Source: Burkholderiales bacterium (GTDB taxonomy: Bacteria; Pseudomonadota; Gammaproteobacteria; Burkholderiales; Burkholderiaceae_C). From it: a stretch of 22,218 nt of DNA. Where the stretch lies: contig CANHOE010000006.1 in the NCBI GenBank assembly GCA_947462175.1, positions 1-22,218 of the forward strand. Reading direction: 5' to 3'. Position numbers and translations under genes: made by a program. Below the pieces are notes generated by a model that worked only from the letters and a program-made list of their open reading frames with translations, made no database searches and had not been told where the DNA came from. The number at the start of each line of letters is the position of its first letter. Position 1 is the first letter of the stretch. Of this stretch, positions 7,900-15,060 are shown in pieces.

Positions 7900-8541
7900 A
7901 TGCCAGACCCGGCGCCGTTCACCGACATCGATGGGCATCCCACCCACCCCAAGCCGATCGTGGTCGGCCACTGGATCACGGCCGCGCTGCTGTTGATCGT
8001 TTTCGGGCTGGTGGTGTCTCGAGAATGGATCGATGACAAGACAGCGCGGACCTTGCTGCTGCAAGGTCATCGCTTCGCGGGCCTGTTGATCGGCAGCCTC
8101 GCGATCCTCCGGCTGAGTCTGCGCAGCCGGCTTTCGCTGGCTCAGCCGTTGACGCCTCCGACACTCTGGCAACGGTGGGTGTCCAGGCTCGTTCAGGCCC
8201 TCATGTACACCTTGCTGCTGTCGCTGCCGGTGCTGGGCTGGCTGCTGACCAATGCGCGCGGCATGCCCGTCAGCCTGCCGCTGTTCGGAAGCCTGCCGCT
8301 GCTCACCGACCGTGATCTAGACCTTGCTGACACGCTCGAAATCGCACACACCTGGGCCGCCTGGACGCTGCTGGCGCTGATCGCACTGCACGGCGCAGCG
8401 GCGGCATGGCACCACCACGTGCGCCGCGATGGGGTGCTCGCTGCGATGTGGCCCGGTCTGCGAGCCAAGTCCTTGCCGACATCGAACACCGCCGCTTTTT
8501 CCACCAATGAACTGTGCATAAAGGACCAACCATGTCGTTGA
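7900..8541 (+). CDS. Cytochrome b561 family protein
   Basis: Four-helix inner-membrane di-heme b-type cytochrome of 213 residues. Hydrophobic helices lie at about 23-40, 55-70, 97-117 and 148-166. Candidate heme ligands are His24 (VVGHWI), His57 (LQGHRFAG), His150 (EIAHTWAAW) and His164 (IALHGAAAAW), placed as in CybB-type b561. Such proteins exchange electrons between the quinone pool and periplasmic carriers or substrates. ATG at 7900 is used; a TTG at 7888 is possible but less likely. The end overlaps the fused cytochrome-porin gene by 10 bases, so the two are translationally linked, suggesting that this is the inner-membrane end of that electron path. The C-terminal 25 residues beyond the last helix are not conserved-looking. 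Confidence 0.88.
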   Translation: MPDPAPFTDIDGHPTHPKPIVVGHWITAALLLIVFGLVVSREWIDDKTARTLLLQGHRFAGLLIGSLAILRLSLRSRLSLAQPLTPPTLWQRWVSRLVQALMYTLLLSLPVLGWLLTNARGMPVSLPLFGSLPLLTDRDLDLADTLEIAHTWAAWTLLALIALHGAAAAWHHHVRRDGVLAAMWPGLRAKSLPTSNTAAFSTNELCIKDQPCR

Positions 8542-9878
8542 GAAGTATCTTGAGTCGCGTGCCCCCCGCTATCGGACTCGCCTGCTTGCTGCTGTGGACC
8601 GCTCCCAGCCAGGCCGTCCCCAGCTACGCACGCCAGACTGGCCAGGAGTGCGCAGCGTGTCACGTCGGCTCCTTCGGCCCGCAGCTCACGCCTTACGGCA
8701 TCAAGTTCAAGATCGGCGGCTACACCGACAGCGATGGCAAAGACGGACACGTTCCGATCTCGGGCATGGCCGTCGCCTCCTTCACCAATACGAACAAGAA
8801 ACTCGCTGATCCGCCTGACCACGGCTACAACCGGAACAACAACGTCAGCATCGACGAGATCTCGCTGTTTCTGGCGGGCAAGCTGGCCGAGAACATAGGC
8901 TCCTTCGTGCAGCTCACCTATGACGGCACGTCTGGCGACAGCGCGATAGATCAAATGGACCTGCGCCTGGCGCACGCGACATCGCTGGCAGGCAGGGATC
9001 TGGTGGTGGGCCTGTCGCTGAACAACAACCCTGGCGTGCAAGACCCTTTCAACACGTTGTCGGGCTGGGGCTTTCCTTACGTGACCACCCCGTTCGGCTT
9101 CAGTGGTGCTGAGACCGGGTCATTCGCCAACGGTGCCGTCGAGCAGCGCGTGCTCGGTCTCACGGCTTATGCGTTCTATGACAACAGCTGGTACGCCGAA
9201 GCAGGCACCTACCGATCACTGCCCAGGAACCTCCAGGACAAGCTGGGTCTGGATCTGGCCGAAGACCCAGGCCGCCTGAAAACAGGCTCGGCTTACTGGC
9301 GTCTGGCCTACTTCAAGGATCTGAAGACCCAGGCTTACTCGGCAGGTGTCTTCGGTTTCAGCGGCAGCCTGCAGCCTGATCGCCAGGTGAACCAGGCCAA
9401 CGGCTACAACGACATTGGCATCGATGCGATGTACCAGTACCTGGGCACCCGCGAACACATCGTCACCGTGCAAGGCAGCTACCTGCGGGAGCATCAGAAG
9501 CGCAGCGCGTCGCTGGGTTCAGGTGAGGCCAGCAAAAAGTTCGGTCATCTCAACGAACTCAAGCTGAACACGTCGTATACCTATCAGCAAACCTGGGGTA
9601 CGTCGCTGGGCTACTTCAATACGAGCGGTGACTCCGACAGCTCCTTGTATGCCGACAACACGCGCACGCGCCCCAACACCGCCGGCGGCATCGTGGAACT
9701 CAACTGGACACCGTCCGGCAAGGAAGGGTCCTGGGGCGCCCCTTGGGCCAACGCCAGGTTCGGCGCCCAGTACACGTTCTATGGCAAATACAACGGTTCG
9801 TCGAAGAACTACGACGGCACGGGCCGAAGTGCGTCGGACAACAACACGCTGTTCCTCTACGTCTGGACCGCCTTTTGA
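8532..9878 (+). CDS. Outer-membrane fused cytochrome-porin, Cyc2-like
   Basis: 448-residue protein with a Sec signal peptide (cleavage probably after APSQA at residue 28) and a short N-terminal cytochrome domain with one heme motif, CAACH at 40-44. The flanking pattern, PSYARQTG before the motif and LTPYGIKFKIGGY after it, resembles the Cyc2 family of outer-membrane iron oxidases. The remainder (about 70-448) alternates polar and aromatic residues, is rich in Gly, Asn, Tyr and Ser, and ends in a Phe (FLYVWTAF), the C-terminal signature of beta-barrel proteins. So a single heme plug is fused to a porin. The ATG at 8532 is fixed by AAGGA at 8521-8525. Cyc2 homologues also occur in bacteria not known to oxidise iron, so the substrate is inferred, not shown. 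Confidence 0.82.
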   Translation: MSLRSILSRVPPAIGLACLLLWTAPSQAVPSYARQTGQECAACHVGSFGPQLTPYGIKFKIGGYTDSDGKDGHVPISGMAVASFTNTNKKLADPPDHGYNRNNNVSIDEISLFLAGKLAENIGSFVQLTYDGTSGDSAIDQMDLRLAHATSLAGRDLVVGLSLNNNPGVQDPFNTLSGWGFPYVTTPFGFSGAETGSFANGAVEQRVLGLTAYAFYDNSWYAEAGTYRSLPRNLQDKLGLDLAEDPGRLKTGSAYWRLAYFKDLKTQAYSAGVFGFSGSLQPDRQVNQANGYNDIGIDAMYQYLGTREHIVTVQGSYLREHQKRSASLGSGEASKKFGHLNELKLNTSYTYQQTWGTSLGYFNTSGDSDSSLYADNTRTRPNTAGGIVELNWTPSGKEGSWGAPWANARFGAQYTFYGKYNGSSKNYDGTGRSASDNNTLFLYVWTAF

Positions 9879-9892
9879 GCAGGATGGCCAAC

Positions 9893-10294
9893 ATGCGTCT
9901 CGCCCACGCCATTTCGAAACGCGGCGCCCGCGGCATCCTGCTCGCCATGGCGACGATGACTCTGGCGTCGGCGGCGTCCTGGGGCGCTGGCGATGCTCAA
10001 GCCGGCATCGACGTCTTCGCAGGCCAATGTGCCGAGTGCCACAGCATGAAGGAGGGCAAGAACAAGAAGGGGCCCTCGCTGTTCGCCGTGGTCGGCCGCA
10101 AGGCCGCCACGGTCGCTGATTTCAAGTATTCGGATGCCATGAAGTCGAGCGGATTCAGCTGGACGCCAGAGCAGATCGACGCCTACGTGACCGCTCCCAA
10201 GAAGGCCGTTCCGGGCGGCATCATGAAGTACGACGGGCTGACCGAAGCCAAGGCCCGCGCTGACCTGATCGCCTACCTGGCCAGCGTCAAGTGA
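9893..10294 (+). CDS. Periplasmic class I cytochrome c (c2-like)
   Basis: Small soluble cytochrome of 133 residues with a Sec signal peptide (hydrophobic stretch about 13-29, Ala-rich cleavage region). Heme attaches at CAECH (46-50), His50 being the proximal ligand; Met111 in VPGGIMKY is the likely distal ligand. GPSLFAVVGRKAA and FSWTPEQIDAYV are typical of the mitochondrial/c2 group. The start is probably ATG 9893, with AGG at 9881-9883 nine bases upstream; ATG 9884 would put the ribosome site too close. It begins 14 bases after the cytochrome-porin stop and is the natural periplasmic shuttle between the outer-membrane heme and the inner membrane. A hairpin follows its stop codon by three bases. 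Confidence 0.92.
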   Translation: MRLAHAISKRGARGILLAMATMTLASAASWGAGDAQAGIDVFAGQCAECHSMKEGKNKKGPSLFAVVGRKAATVADFKYSDAMKSSGFSWTPEQIDAYVTAPKKAVPGGIMKYDGLTEAKARADLIAYLASVK

Positions 10295-10297
10295 CCG

Positions 10298-10324
10298 CGA
10301 GGGTGGCGCCAGTCGCCACCCTCG
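10298..10324 (+). terminator. Perfect 11-bp hairpin after the cytochrome operon
   Basis: CGAGGGTGGCG at 10298-10308 and CGCCACCCTCG at 10314-10324 form a perfect 11-bp stem with a 5-nt loop, three bases after the cytochrome c stop. The following bases are C-rich, not a T-tract, so it may act as a Rho-assisted terminator or an mRNA 3'-end stabiliser. Its position supports the end of the operon. Confidence 0.65.
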
Positions 10325-10444
10325 CCCCCCCCTGCAAAAACCGGCTGCGGGCCCTGGGAAGGGACCCTGCAGCACCCATCGGACCGCAGGCTGCGTGTAG
10401 GAATTTGCCTGACACGCTGGATGGCAAAAGAGGGACTCAAGCCA

Positions 10445-10476
10445 CAGAGATGGCCTGATGTCAGCCCTCATCTCTG
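10445..10476. promoter_or_regulatory. 8-bp dyad/hairpin upstream of flhD
   Basis: CAGAGATG at 10445-10452 and CATCTCTG at 10469-10476 are a perfect inverted repeat around a 16-base centre that itself contains CTGA at 10455-10458 and TCAG at 10461-10464. It lies about 105 bases before the flhD start. It may be an operator for a regulator of flhDC or a 5'-UTR structure; no protein can be named. Confidence 0.4.
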
Positions 10477-10489
10477 ATCTTCACAATCT

Positions 10490-10515
10490 GTTTCACGTTG
10501 CGGCGATTTTGAAAC
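10490..10515. promoter_or_regulatory. GTTTCA-N14-TGAAAC dyad upstream of flhD
   Basis: GTTTCA at 10490-10495 and TGAAAC at 10510-10515 are perfect inverted half-sites 20 bp apart centre to centre, about two helical turns, as expected for a dimeric activator or repressor. They sit 66 bases upstream of the flhD ATG. The rest of the gap (10325-10581) shows no gene and no clear sigma-70 promoter. Confidence 0.35.
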
Positions 10516-10581
10516 CGGCAGCGCGAAATGAAGACCCGCCCCGACTCATCGCCACTGAAGCTCAGACACAAGGAAATTGCC

Positions 10582-10905
10582 ATGACCGCCGACCAGATCC
10601 TCACCGAAATCCATGAAGCCAACCTGTCTTACCTGATGCTGGCGCAAAGCCTGATCCGCAGCGACCGCGAACAGGCGCTGTATCGCCTGGGCATCAGCGA
10701 AGAGAACGCCGCGTTGCTGAACCTGATGACGCCCGCGCAGATGATGAAGATTGCATCAGGCAACACCTTGCTGTGCCGCTTCCGCATGGACGATGACATG
10801 GTCTGGGGCCTGCTGACCAACCATGGCAAGGGCGCTGCAAACGACACGACCAGCCGACTGCACGCCAGCATCCTGATGGCCGGTCGCCATCAAGAAGCCG
10901 CCTAG
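10582..10905 (+). CDS. flhD: Flagellar transcriptional regulator FlhD
   Basis: FlhD, 107 residues, partner of FlhC in the FlhD4C2 activator that switches on class II flagellar genes. The N-terminal helix EIHEANLSYLMLAQSLIRSDR, then YRLGISEENAALL, LTPAQMMKIASGNTLLCRFR and DDDMVWGLLTNH, matches FlhD throughout. ATG 10582 is set by AAGGA at 10570-10574; an upstream in-frame ATG at 10528 would add an N-terminal extension the family does not have. The upstream gap carries two dyads that may be regulatory sites. The gene is separated from flhC by 128 bases, longer than usual, with a structured GC-rich repeat between them. Confidence 0.95.
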   Translation: MTADQILTEIHEANLSYLMLAQSLIRSDREQALYRLGISEENAALLNLMTPAQMMKIASGNTLLCRFRMDDDMVWGLLTNHGKGAANDTTSRLHASILMAGRHQEAA

Positions 10906-10910
10906 AGCAG

Positions 10911-10980
10911 TGAGCCCCCGGCCCGGGGTACCGGGCCACCCCCCGAGGGTGGTGCCGAGCCGGCTTGGGAGCGGCCCGGC
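10911..10980. repeat. GC-rich structured intercistronic repeat, copy 1 (flhD-flhC)
   Basis: Shares three blocks in the same order with the motA-motB gap: TGAGCCCCC (10911-10919), CCCCCCGAGGG (10939-10949) and GCGGCCCGGC (10971-10980). It folds readily: GGCCCGG at 10920-10926 pairs with CCGGGCC at 10931-10937 around GGTA, and CCACCC at 10936-10941 can pair with GGGTGG at 10947-10952. From general knowledge, similar C-rich/G-rich elements are abundant between Burkholderiales genes. The copies are diverged, not exact. Confidence 0.6.
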
Positions 10981-11033
10981 GCCGACTCGGCCGCCACGAG
11001 CAAGAACCAACAACACCAGTCGAGGTGAACACC

Positions 11034-11570
11034 ATGCGCAGCAAAAGCATCCTGACCGAAGCACGGCAAATCGAACGCGCCGTGACCCTCATCCACCTCG
11101 GCGCACGCCTGCAGGTTCTGGAGAGCGAGACCGATCTGAGCTACGAGCGGCTGCTGCGCCTGTACAAGGAAGTCGCCGGCAAGTCGCCGTCCAAGGGCCA
11201 ACTGCCCTTCTCGACCGACTGGTTCATGACCTGGCAGCCGAACATCCACTCATCGCTGTTCCTGAACATCCATGAGTACCTGAACAAGGTCGCTGAGATG
11301 GACGAGATCGACACCGTCATCAAGGCCTACCAGCTGTACCAGGAGCAGACGAAAGCGCAAGGCCTGGAGGAATTGCTCTCGGTGACGCGCGCCTGGCGCC
11401 TGGTCAAGTTCATCGACAACGGCATGTTGACGATGACGAAGTGCTCGAAGTGCGGCGGTCACTTCGTGACGCACCCCCACGAAATATCACGCCATTACGT
11501 CTGCGGCCTGTGCAACCCACCGGCACGCGCCGGCAAGGGCAAGGCAGCTGGTGGTATCCAACTGCACTGA
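11034..11570 (+). CDS. flhC: Flagellar transcriptional regulator FlhC
   Basis: FlhC, 178 residues, the DNA-contacting partner of FlhD. The N-terminus (SKSILTEARQIERAVTLIHLGARLQVLE) and the FSTDWFMTWQPNIHSSLF segment are characteristic. The zinc site is intact: Cys137 and Cys140 (CSKC), Cys157 and Cys160 (CGLC). The ATG at 11034 follows GAGGT at 11022-11026 with seven bases between. Cotranscription with flhD across the 128-base repeat-bearing gap is expected but not proven; the hairpins there could set the FlhD:FlhC ratio (inference). A T-tract terminator lies about 130 bases downstream, which separates this operon from motA. Confidence 0.96.
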   Translation: MRSKSILTEARQIERAVTLIHLGARLQVLESETDLSYERLLRLYKEVAGKSPSKGQLPFSTDWFMTWQPNIHSSLFLNIHEYLNKVAEMDEIDTVIKAYQLYQEQTKAQGLEELLSVTRAWRLVKFIDNGMLTMTKCSKCGGHFVTHPHEISRHYVCGLCNPPARAGKGKAAGGIQLH

Positions 11571-11697
11571 ATCTCACGGCAGGGGCTCTCTCGGAGGACC
11601 GGGCGCTCAAGTCGCCCGGCTGCATACCGATTATCCAGGTTCTGCTGTACCGATCTCTGGCGCGTTGTCTCCTCCTCGCACCCTGTGTGCGTTCCAT

Positions 11698-11723
11698 CGG
11701 ACCCTTCTGGGTCCGTTCTTTTT
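11698..11723 (+). terminator. Intrinsic terminator after flhDC
   Basis: CGGACCC at 11698-11704, loop TTCT, GGGTCCG at 11709-11715, followed by TTCTTTTT: a 7-bp perfect stem with a T-rich tail, the best intrinsic terminator in the window. It should end flhDC transcripts before the motA promoter. Confidence 0.85.
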
Positions 11724-11785
11724 CTGGAATGAGCGCTGATTTGCCCGTTGATGCGTGCATCACCCGAGCCTGAGGCCCCGGACAC

Positions 11786-11812
11786 TCAAGGCTCGAATGA
11801 TCAGGTCGATAT
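11786..11812 (+). promoter_or_regulatory. Candidate FliA (sigma-28) promoter for motA
   Basis: TCAAGGCT at 11786-11793, an 11-base spacer and GTCGATAT at 11805-11812, against the consensus TAAAGTTT-N11-GCCGATAA (5 of 8 and 6 of 8 matches). It lies between the flhDC terminator and motA, about 57 bases before the ATG. Motor and chemotaxis genes are typical class III, FliA-dependent genes. Confidence 0.6.
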
Positions 11813-11869
11813 AGGAGCAAGCGCGTCACGCCGGCCGCGCTGGACACTCACCTCGGAAACTGTCTCAGC

Positions 11870-12730
11870 ATGTTCGTACTCATCGGTTGGGGCCTGGCCA
11901 TGGCCTGCATCTTTGGCGTGTACATCGTTCACGGTGGAAACATCCAGGTGATCCTGAAGGCGTTGCCGTTCGAAATGATCACCATCCTCGGCGCGGCACT
12001 CGGCGCGTTTCTGGCCAACAACCAGATGAAGGTCATCAAGTCGAGCATCAAGGGCCTGGGCTCCTGCTTCAAGGGCAGCAAGTACAGCAAGGCGCGCTAC
12101 ATGGAATTGATGGCGCTGCTCTACGACATCCTGCAAAAAGCCCGCAAGGAAGGCCTGATGTCCATCGAGCAGGACGTCGAAGACCCGCACAACTCGGCAG
12201 TCTTCAAGAAGTACCCCGTGGTCGGCCACGACCACCACGTGGTCGAGTTCATCACCGACTATCTCCGCATGATGGTCTCTGGCAACCTGAACGCCCACGA
12301 GATCGAAAGCCTGATGGACAGCGAGATCGAGACCCACCACAACGAGGAGCACGCGGCGGTGGCTGCGATCGCGCGACTCGCGGGCGGCCTGCCGGCCTTT
12401 GGCATCGTCGCAGCGGTGCTGGGTGTGGTCAACACCATGGGCTCGGTCGGCCAGGCACCAGCCATCCTGGGCGGCATGATCGCATCGGCACTGGTCGGCA
12501 CCTTCCTCGGCATCCTGCTGGCGTACGGATTCGTCGAGCCCTTGGGTGGACTGCTCGAGCAGAAGGTCGAGGACGGCTCGAAGGAGTTGCAGTGCATCAA
12601 GACCACGCTGCTCGCCAGCATGCAAGGCTACGCACCGCAGGTCGCGGTGGAGTTCGGCCGCAAGGTGCTGTTCTCGACCGACCGCCCGACCTTCGCCGAG
12701 CTTGAAAGCCACGTCAAAGGCAAGAAATGA
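11870..12730 (+). CDS. motA: Flagellar motor stator protein MotA
   Basis: Proton-channel stator subunit, 286 residues, four transmembrane helices with a large cytoplasmic loop. The N-terminus (MFVLIGWGLAMACIFGVYIVHGG) is the standard MotA start. Functional residues are present: Pro175 (GGLPAFGIVAAVLGVV) and Pro224 (FVEPLGG) correspond to E. coli Pro173 and Pro222, and Arg92 and Glu100 in the rotor-contacting loop correspond to Arg90 and Glu98, all shifted by two. The ribosome site is weak. The stop codon is the first three bases of the intercistronic repeat, and motB begins 150 bases further on, an unusually long gap for these genes, which in most bacteria overlap or nearly so. Confidence 0.96.
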   Translation: MFVLIGWGLAMACIFGVYIVHGGNIQVILKALPFEMITILGAALGAFLANNQMKVIKSSIKGLGSCFKGSKYSKARYMELMALLYDILQKARKEGLMSIEQDVEDPHNSAVFKKYPVVGHDHHVVEFITDYLRMMVSGNLNAHEIESLMDSEIETHHNEEHAAVAAIARLAGGLPAFGIVAAVLGVVNTMGSVGQAPAILGGMIASALVGTFLGILLAYGFVEPLGGLLEQKVEDGSKELQCIKTTLLASMQGYAPQVAVEFGRKVLFSTDRPTFAELESHVKGKK

Positions 12731-12786
12731 GCCCCCACGTCGCTGCGCTCCTGCCCCCCGAGGGGGCGCCTCCTCAGCGGCCCGGC
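12728..12786. repeat. GC-rich structured intercistronic repeat, copy 2 (motA-motB)
   Basis: Carries TGAGCCCCC (12728-12736, including the motA stop), CCCCCCGAGGG (12754-12764) and GCGGCCCGGC (12777-12786), the same ordered blocks as in the flhD-flhC gap but with shorter spacing. GCCCCC at 12753-12758 pairs perfectly with GGGGGC at 12762-12767 to form a tight hairpin. The remainder of the gap (12787-12880) has CGCTTCG repeats around 12820-12832 and no gene. Confidence 0.6.
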
Positions 12787-12880
12787 ACAGCCGGTTCCGC
12801 GAGGAGTTGCTTGATGAGTCGCTTCGCTTCGCTTGCTCACGTCTACGCCGTGGCCGCGCTGCCACGAAGGGCTCACTGAC

Positions 12881-13837
12881 ATGGCGGGCGATTCGAAAAA
12901 GCTGCAGCCGATCATCATCAAGCGGATCAAGAAGGGCGGCCATGGTGCGCATGGCGGCGCCTGGAAGATCGCCTACGCCGACTTCGTGACGGCGATGATG
13001 GCGTTCTTCCTGCTGATGTGGCTGTTGGGCTCAACCACCGAGGGCGACAAGAAGGGCATCGCTGACTTCTTCACAGCGCCGCTGAAGGTTTCATTGGGCG
13101 GCGGCTCGGGCTCAGGCGATTCGGCGCACGTGCTCAAGGGTGGTGGCCAGGACCTGTCGCGCACCGAGGGCCAGGTCAAGAAGGGCGACGTCGAGGGCAA
13201 GCGCAGCACCATCAACTTGCTGGCGCTGAAGGCGGAGCAGCGCGCGGCCGAAAAGGCTCGGCTCGAGGAGCTGAGGCAAAAAGTGCAGGATGTGCTGGCA
13301 GCCAACCCACGGCTCGCGCTGATGCAATCGCAGATCCGCCTGGAGATGACAGCCGAAGGGCTGCGCATCCAGATCGTCGATGCCGACAAACGGCCGATGT
13401 TCGACATCGGCAGCTCGATGGTGAAACCCTACATGCGCGAGTTGCTCCAGATCATCGGCGAGGTGCTGACCGAAGTACCCAACCGACTGACGCTGGAAGG
13501 CCACACCGATGCGCAGCCGTTTGGCAATGGCGAGCGTGGGTACAGCAATTGGGAGCTGTCTTCGGATCGCGCCAACGCGTCACGCCGGGAGTTGCTGGCG
13601 GGCGGCCTGCCCGACACCCGCGTTCTGCGCGTGCAGGGCCTGGCATCGAGTCGACCCCTGCCAGACACAGACCGATTGAGCCCGACCAACCGCCGCATCA
13701 GCATCATCGTGATGAACCGCGATGCCGAGGACCGCTTCTTCAGCAACTTGTCCGAGCCAGAAGAGCCGACTCCGTCACCGCAAGATTCGCCTGCTGGTAC
13801 CGACCCCCCCTCAATTCCGTCGCTGATTTCCCGATAG
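12881..13837 (+). CDS. motB: Flagellar motor stator protein MotB
   Basis: Peptidoglycan-anchored stator subunit, 318 residues. A basic, cytoplasmic N-terminus (KKLQPIIIKRIKKGGHGAHGGAWKIAY) leads into one transmembrane helix with the proton-binding Asp34 (YADFVTAMMAFFLLMWLL), equivalent to E. coli Asp32. A Gly/Ser plug-linker region follows, then the OmpA-like peptidoglycan-binding domain (LTLEGHTDAQPFGNG, NWELSSDRANASRR, SPTNRRISIIV). ATG 12881 is preferred because it gives the standard MotB N-terminus; its GAAGG lies 11 bases upstream, rather far, so translation may be weak. An upstream TTG at 12833 would add an unlikely extension. cheY follows after 42 bases, in the classic mot-che order. 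Confidence 0.96.
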   Translation: MAGDSKKLQPIIIKRIKKGGHGAHGGAWKIAYADFVTAMMAFFLLMWLLGSTTEGDKKGIADFFTAPLKVSLGGGSGSGDSAHVLKGGGQDLSRTEGQVKKGDVEGKRSTINLLALKAEQRAAEKARLEELRQKVQDVLAANPRLALMQSQIRLEMTAEGLRIQIVDADKRPMFDIGSSMVKPYMRELLQIIGEVLTEVPNRLTLEGHTDAQPFGNGERGYSNWELSSDRANASRRELLAGGLPDTRVLRVQGLASSRPLPDTDRLSPTNRRISIIVMNRDAEDRFFSNLSEPEEPTPSPQDSPAGTDPPSIPSLISR

Positions 13838-13879
13838 AACGTTTTATTCACCTTTCGCCTGCCCATCCCGAGGACCGCC

Positions 13880-14278
13880 ATGAGCCACTCGACCGACATG
13901 AAATTCCTGATCGTGGACGACTTCTCCACCATGCGGCGCATCGTGCGCGGCCTGTTGAAGGAGATTGGCTACAACAACGCCGAAGAAGCCGAGGACGGCG
14001 CCGTCGCGCTCGGCATGCTGAAGAACCAGAAGTTCGACTTCATCGTCAGCGACATCAACATGCCGAACATGAACGGCTTCGAGCTGTTGTCGGCGATCAA
14101 GAAGGACGATTCGCTCAAGCACCTGCCCGTGCTGATGGTGACCGCTGAAGCGCGCAAGGAAGACATCGTGCGCGCAGCACAGGAGGGCGCCGCCGGCTAC
14201 ATCGTCAAGCCTTTCACCAAGGCGACGCTGGAAGAGAAGGTGCAGAAGATCATGCAGAAACTGGCCGCCACGGCGTGA
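13880..14278 (+). CDS. cheY: Chemotaxis response regulator CheY (first copy)
   Basis: Single-domain receiver of 132 residues that binds the flagellar switch protein FliM when phosphorylated by CheA. Acidic pocket Asp13-Asp14, phospho-acceptor Asp58 (IVSDINMPNMNGFELL), Thr88 (MVTAEARKED) and Lys110 (YIVKPF) are all in place. The MVTAEARKEDIVRAAQEGAAGYIVKPFT stretch is very close to enterobacterial CheY, so this is the better candidate of the two cheY genes for the motor-binding role. GAGGA at 13870-13874 sets the start. It is immediately followed by cheZ, its phosphatase. Confidence 0.96.
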   Translation: MSHSTDMKFLIVDDFSTMRRIVRGLLKEIGYNNAEEAEDGAVALGMLKNQKFDFIVSDINMPNMNGFELLSAIKKDDSLKHLPVLMVTAEARKEDIVRAAQEGAAGYIVKPFTKATLEEKVQKIMQKLAATA

Positions 14279-14291
14279 AAGGAAGGCCATC

Positions 14292-14945
14292 ATGAACATG
14301 AATGAACTCGCAAACGCCGGCCTCTCTATGGATGCCTCGCCGATGAGCCCGGGCCCAAATGGCGCCTCGCCAGAGGTGTTCCAGCAACTGGGCGCGATCA
14401 CGCGGCAGCTGCACGACACCCTGAGCCAGCTCGGCGTGATGCCCAAGCTGCAGGTTGCGGCCGAAGGCCTGCCCGACGCGCGCAGCCGACTCAACTACAT
14501 CGCTGAAAAGACCGGCGCAGCCGCCGAGAAGGTGCTGAATTCTGTCGACCGAGCGAAAGCCGAGCACGCCCACATCACCGAAGAGACTCGCCGCATTGCC
14601 GCGGCCATCGTCGCGGACCCGGTGAAGGCCGTGGCGTCAGGGTCGATCCTGAACTTCGTCAGCGACGTGGAGCAGACCACAGCGCGCATCGACAACCACC
14701 TGACCGACATCATGATGGCGCAGGACTTCCATGACCTGACCGGTCAGGTCGTTGCCAAGGTGGTGGCACTCGCCAGTGAATTGGAAGACAGCCTGGTCAG
14801 GCTGCTGGTGCAAGCCGCTCCGACAGACCAGGTACAGAAGGTCGAGCAGCATCTGCAAGGGCCGGTGGTTGACGCTACAGGCCGCACCGATGTCGTGGCA
14901 AATCAAGGCGAGGTCGACGATTTGCTGGCGAGCCTGGGCTTCTGA
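14292..14945 (+). CDS. cheZ: CheY-P phosphatase CheZ
   Basis: CheZ, 217 residues, which dephosphorylates CheY-P. The long helical hairpin carries the catalytic segment IMMAQDFHDLTGQV, with Asp148 and Gln152 matching E. coli Asp143 and Gln147. The C-terminal peptide DDLLASLGF is the CheY-binding helix. GGAAGG at 14281-14286 sits five bases before the ATG at 14292. It follows cheY by 13 bases and is the last gene of the flh-mot-che run before the strand switch. CheZ occurs in beta- and gammaproteobacteria, consistent with the proposed lineage. Confidence 0.96.
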   Translation: MNMNELANAGLSMDASPMSPGPNGASPEVFQQLGAITRQLHDTLSQLGVMPKLQVAAEGLPDARSRLNYIAEKTGAAAEKVLNSVDRAKAEHAHITEETRRIAAAIVADPVKAVASGSILNFVSDVEQTTARIDNHLTDIMMAQDFHDLTGQVVAKVVALASELEDSLVRLLVQAAPTDQVQKVEQHLQGPVVDATGRTDVVANQGEVDDLLASLGF

Positions 14946-15060
14946 AGCCTCGGTTAGGCCAGGTCATGACGTCGATCCCGATCAGTCACGCGTCCGACCT
15001 GCTGTCGCTCGAGGTGTCGGACTCGCGCGCCGAGCTCTGTGACAGCTGCAAGCCTGGCGA

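Larger units (their letters stand above)
11571..11869. other. flhC-motA intergenic region
   Basis: Almost 300 bases with no supported gene. It contains, in order, a hairpin (CCGGGCG at 11599-11605 with CGCCCGG at 11613-11619), an intrinsic terminator near 11700 and a sigma-28-like promoter ending at 11812, both listed separately. The stretch from 11571 to the terminator is long for a simple 3' UTR and could hold a processed 3' RNA; no known riboswitch or sRNA pattern is recognisable. Confidence 0.4.

Noticed and set aside
8193..9041. 282-codon minus-strand open frame
   Set aside because: Antisense to b561 and the cytochrome-porin; no motifs and biased composition.
11571..11724. Riboswitch upstream of motA
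   Set aside because: The hairpin-plus-terminator layout suggested one, but no known aptamer pattern such as the c-di-GMP class could be matched and the terminator is better explained as the end of flhDC.
11801..12952. 383-codon minus-strand open frame
   Set aside because: Antisense to motA, whose product is unmistakable; the composition is His/Asp/Arg/Leu-rich and shadow-like.
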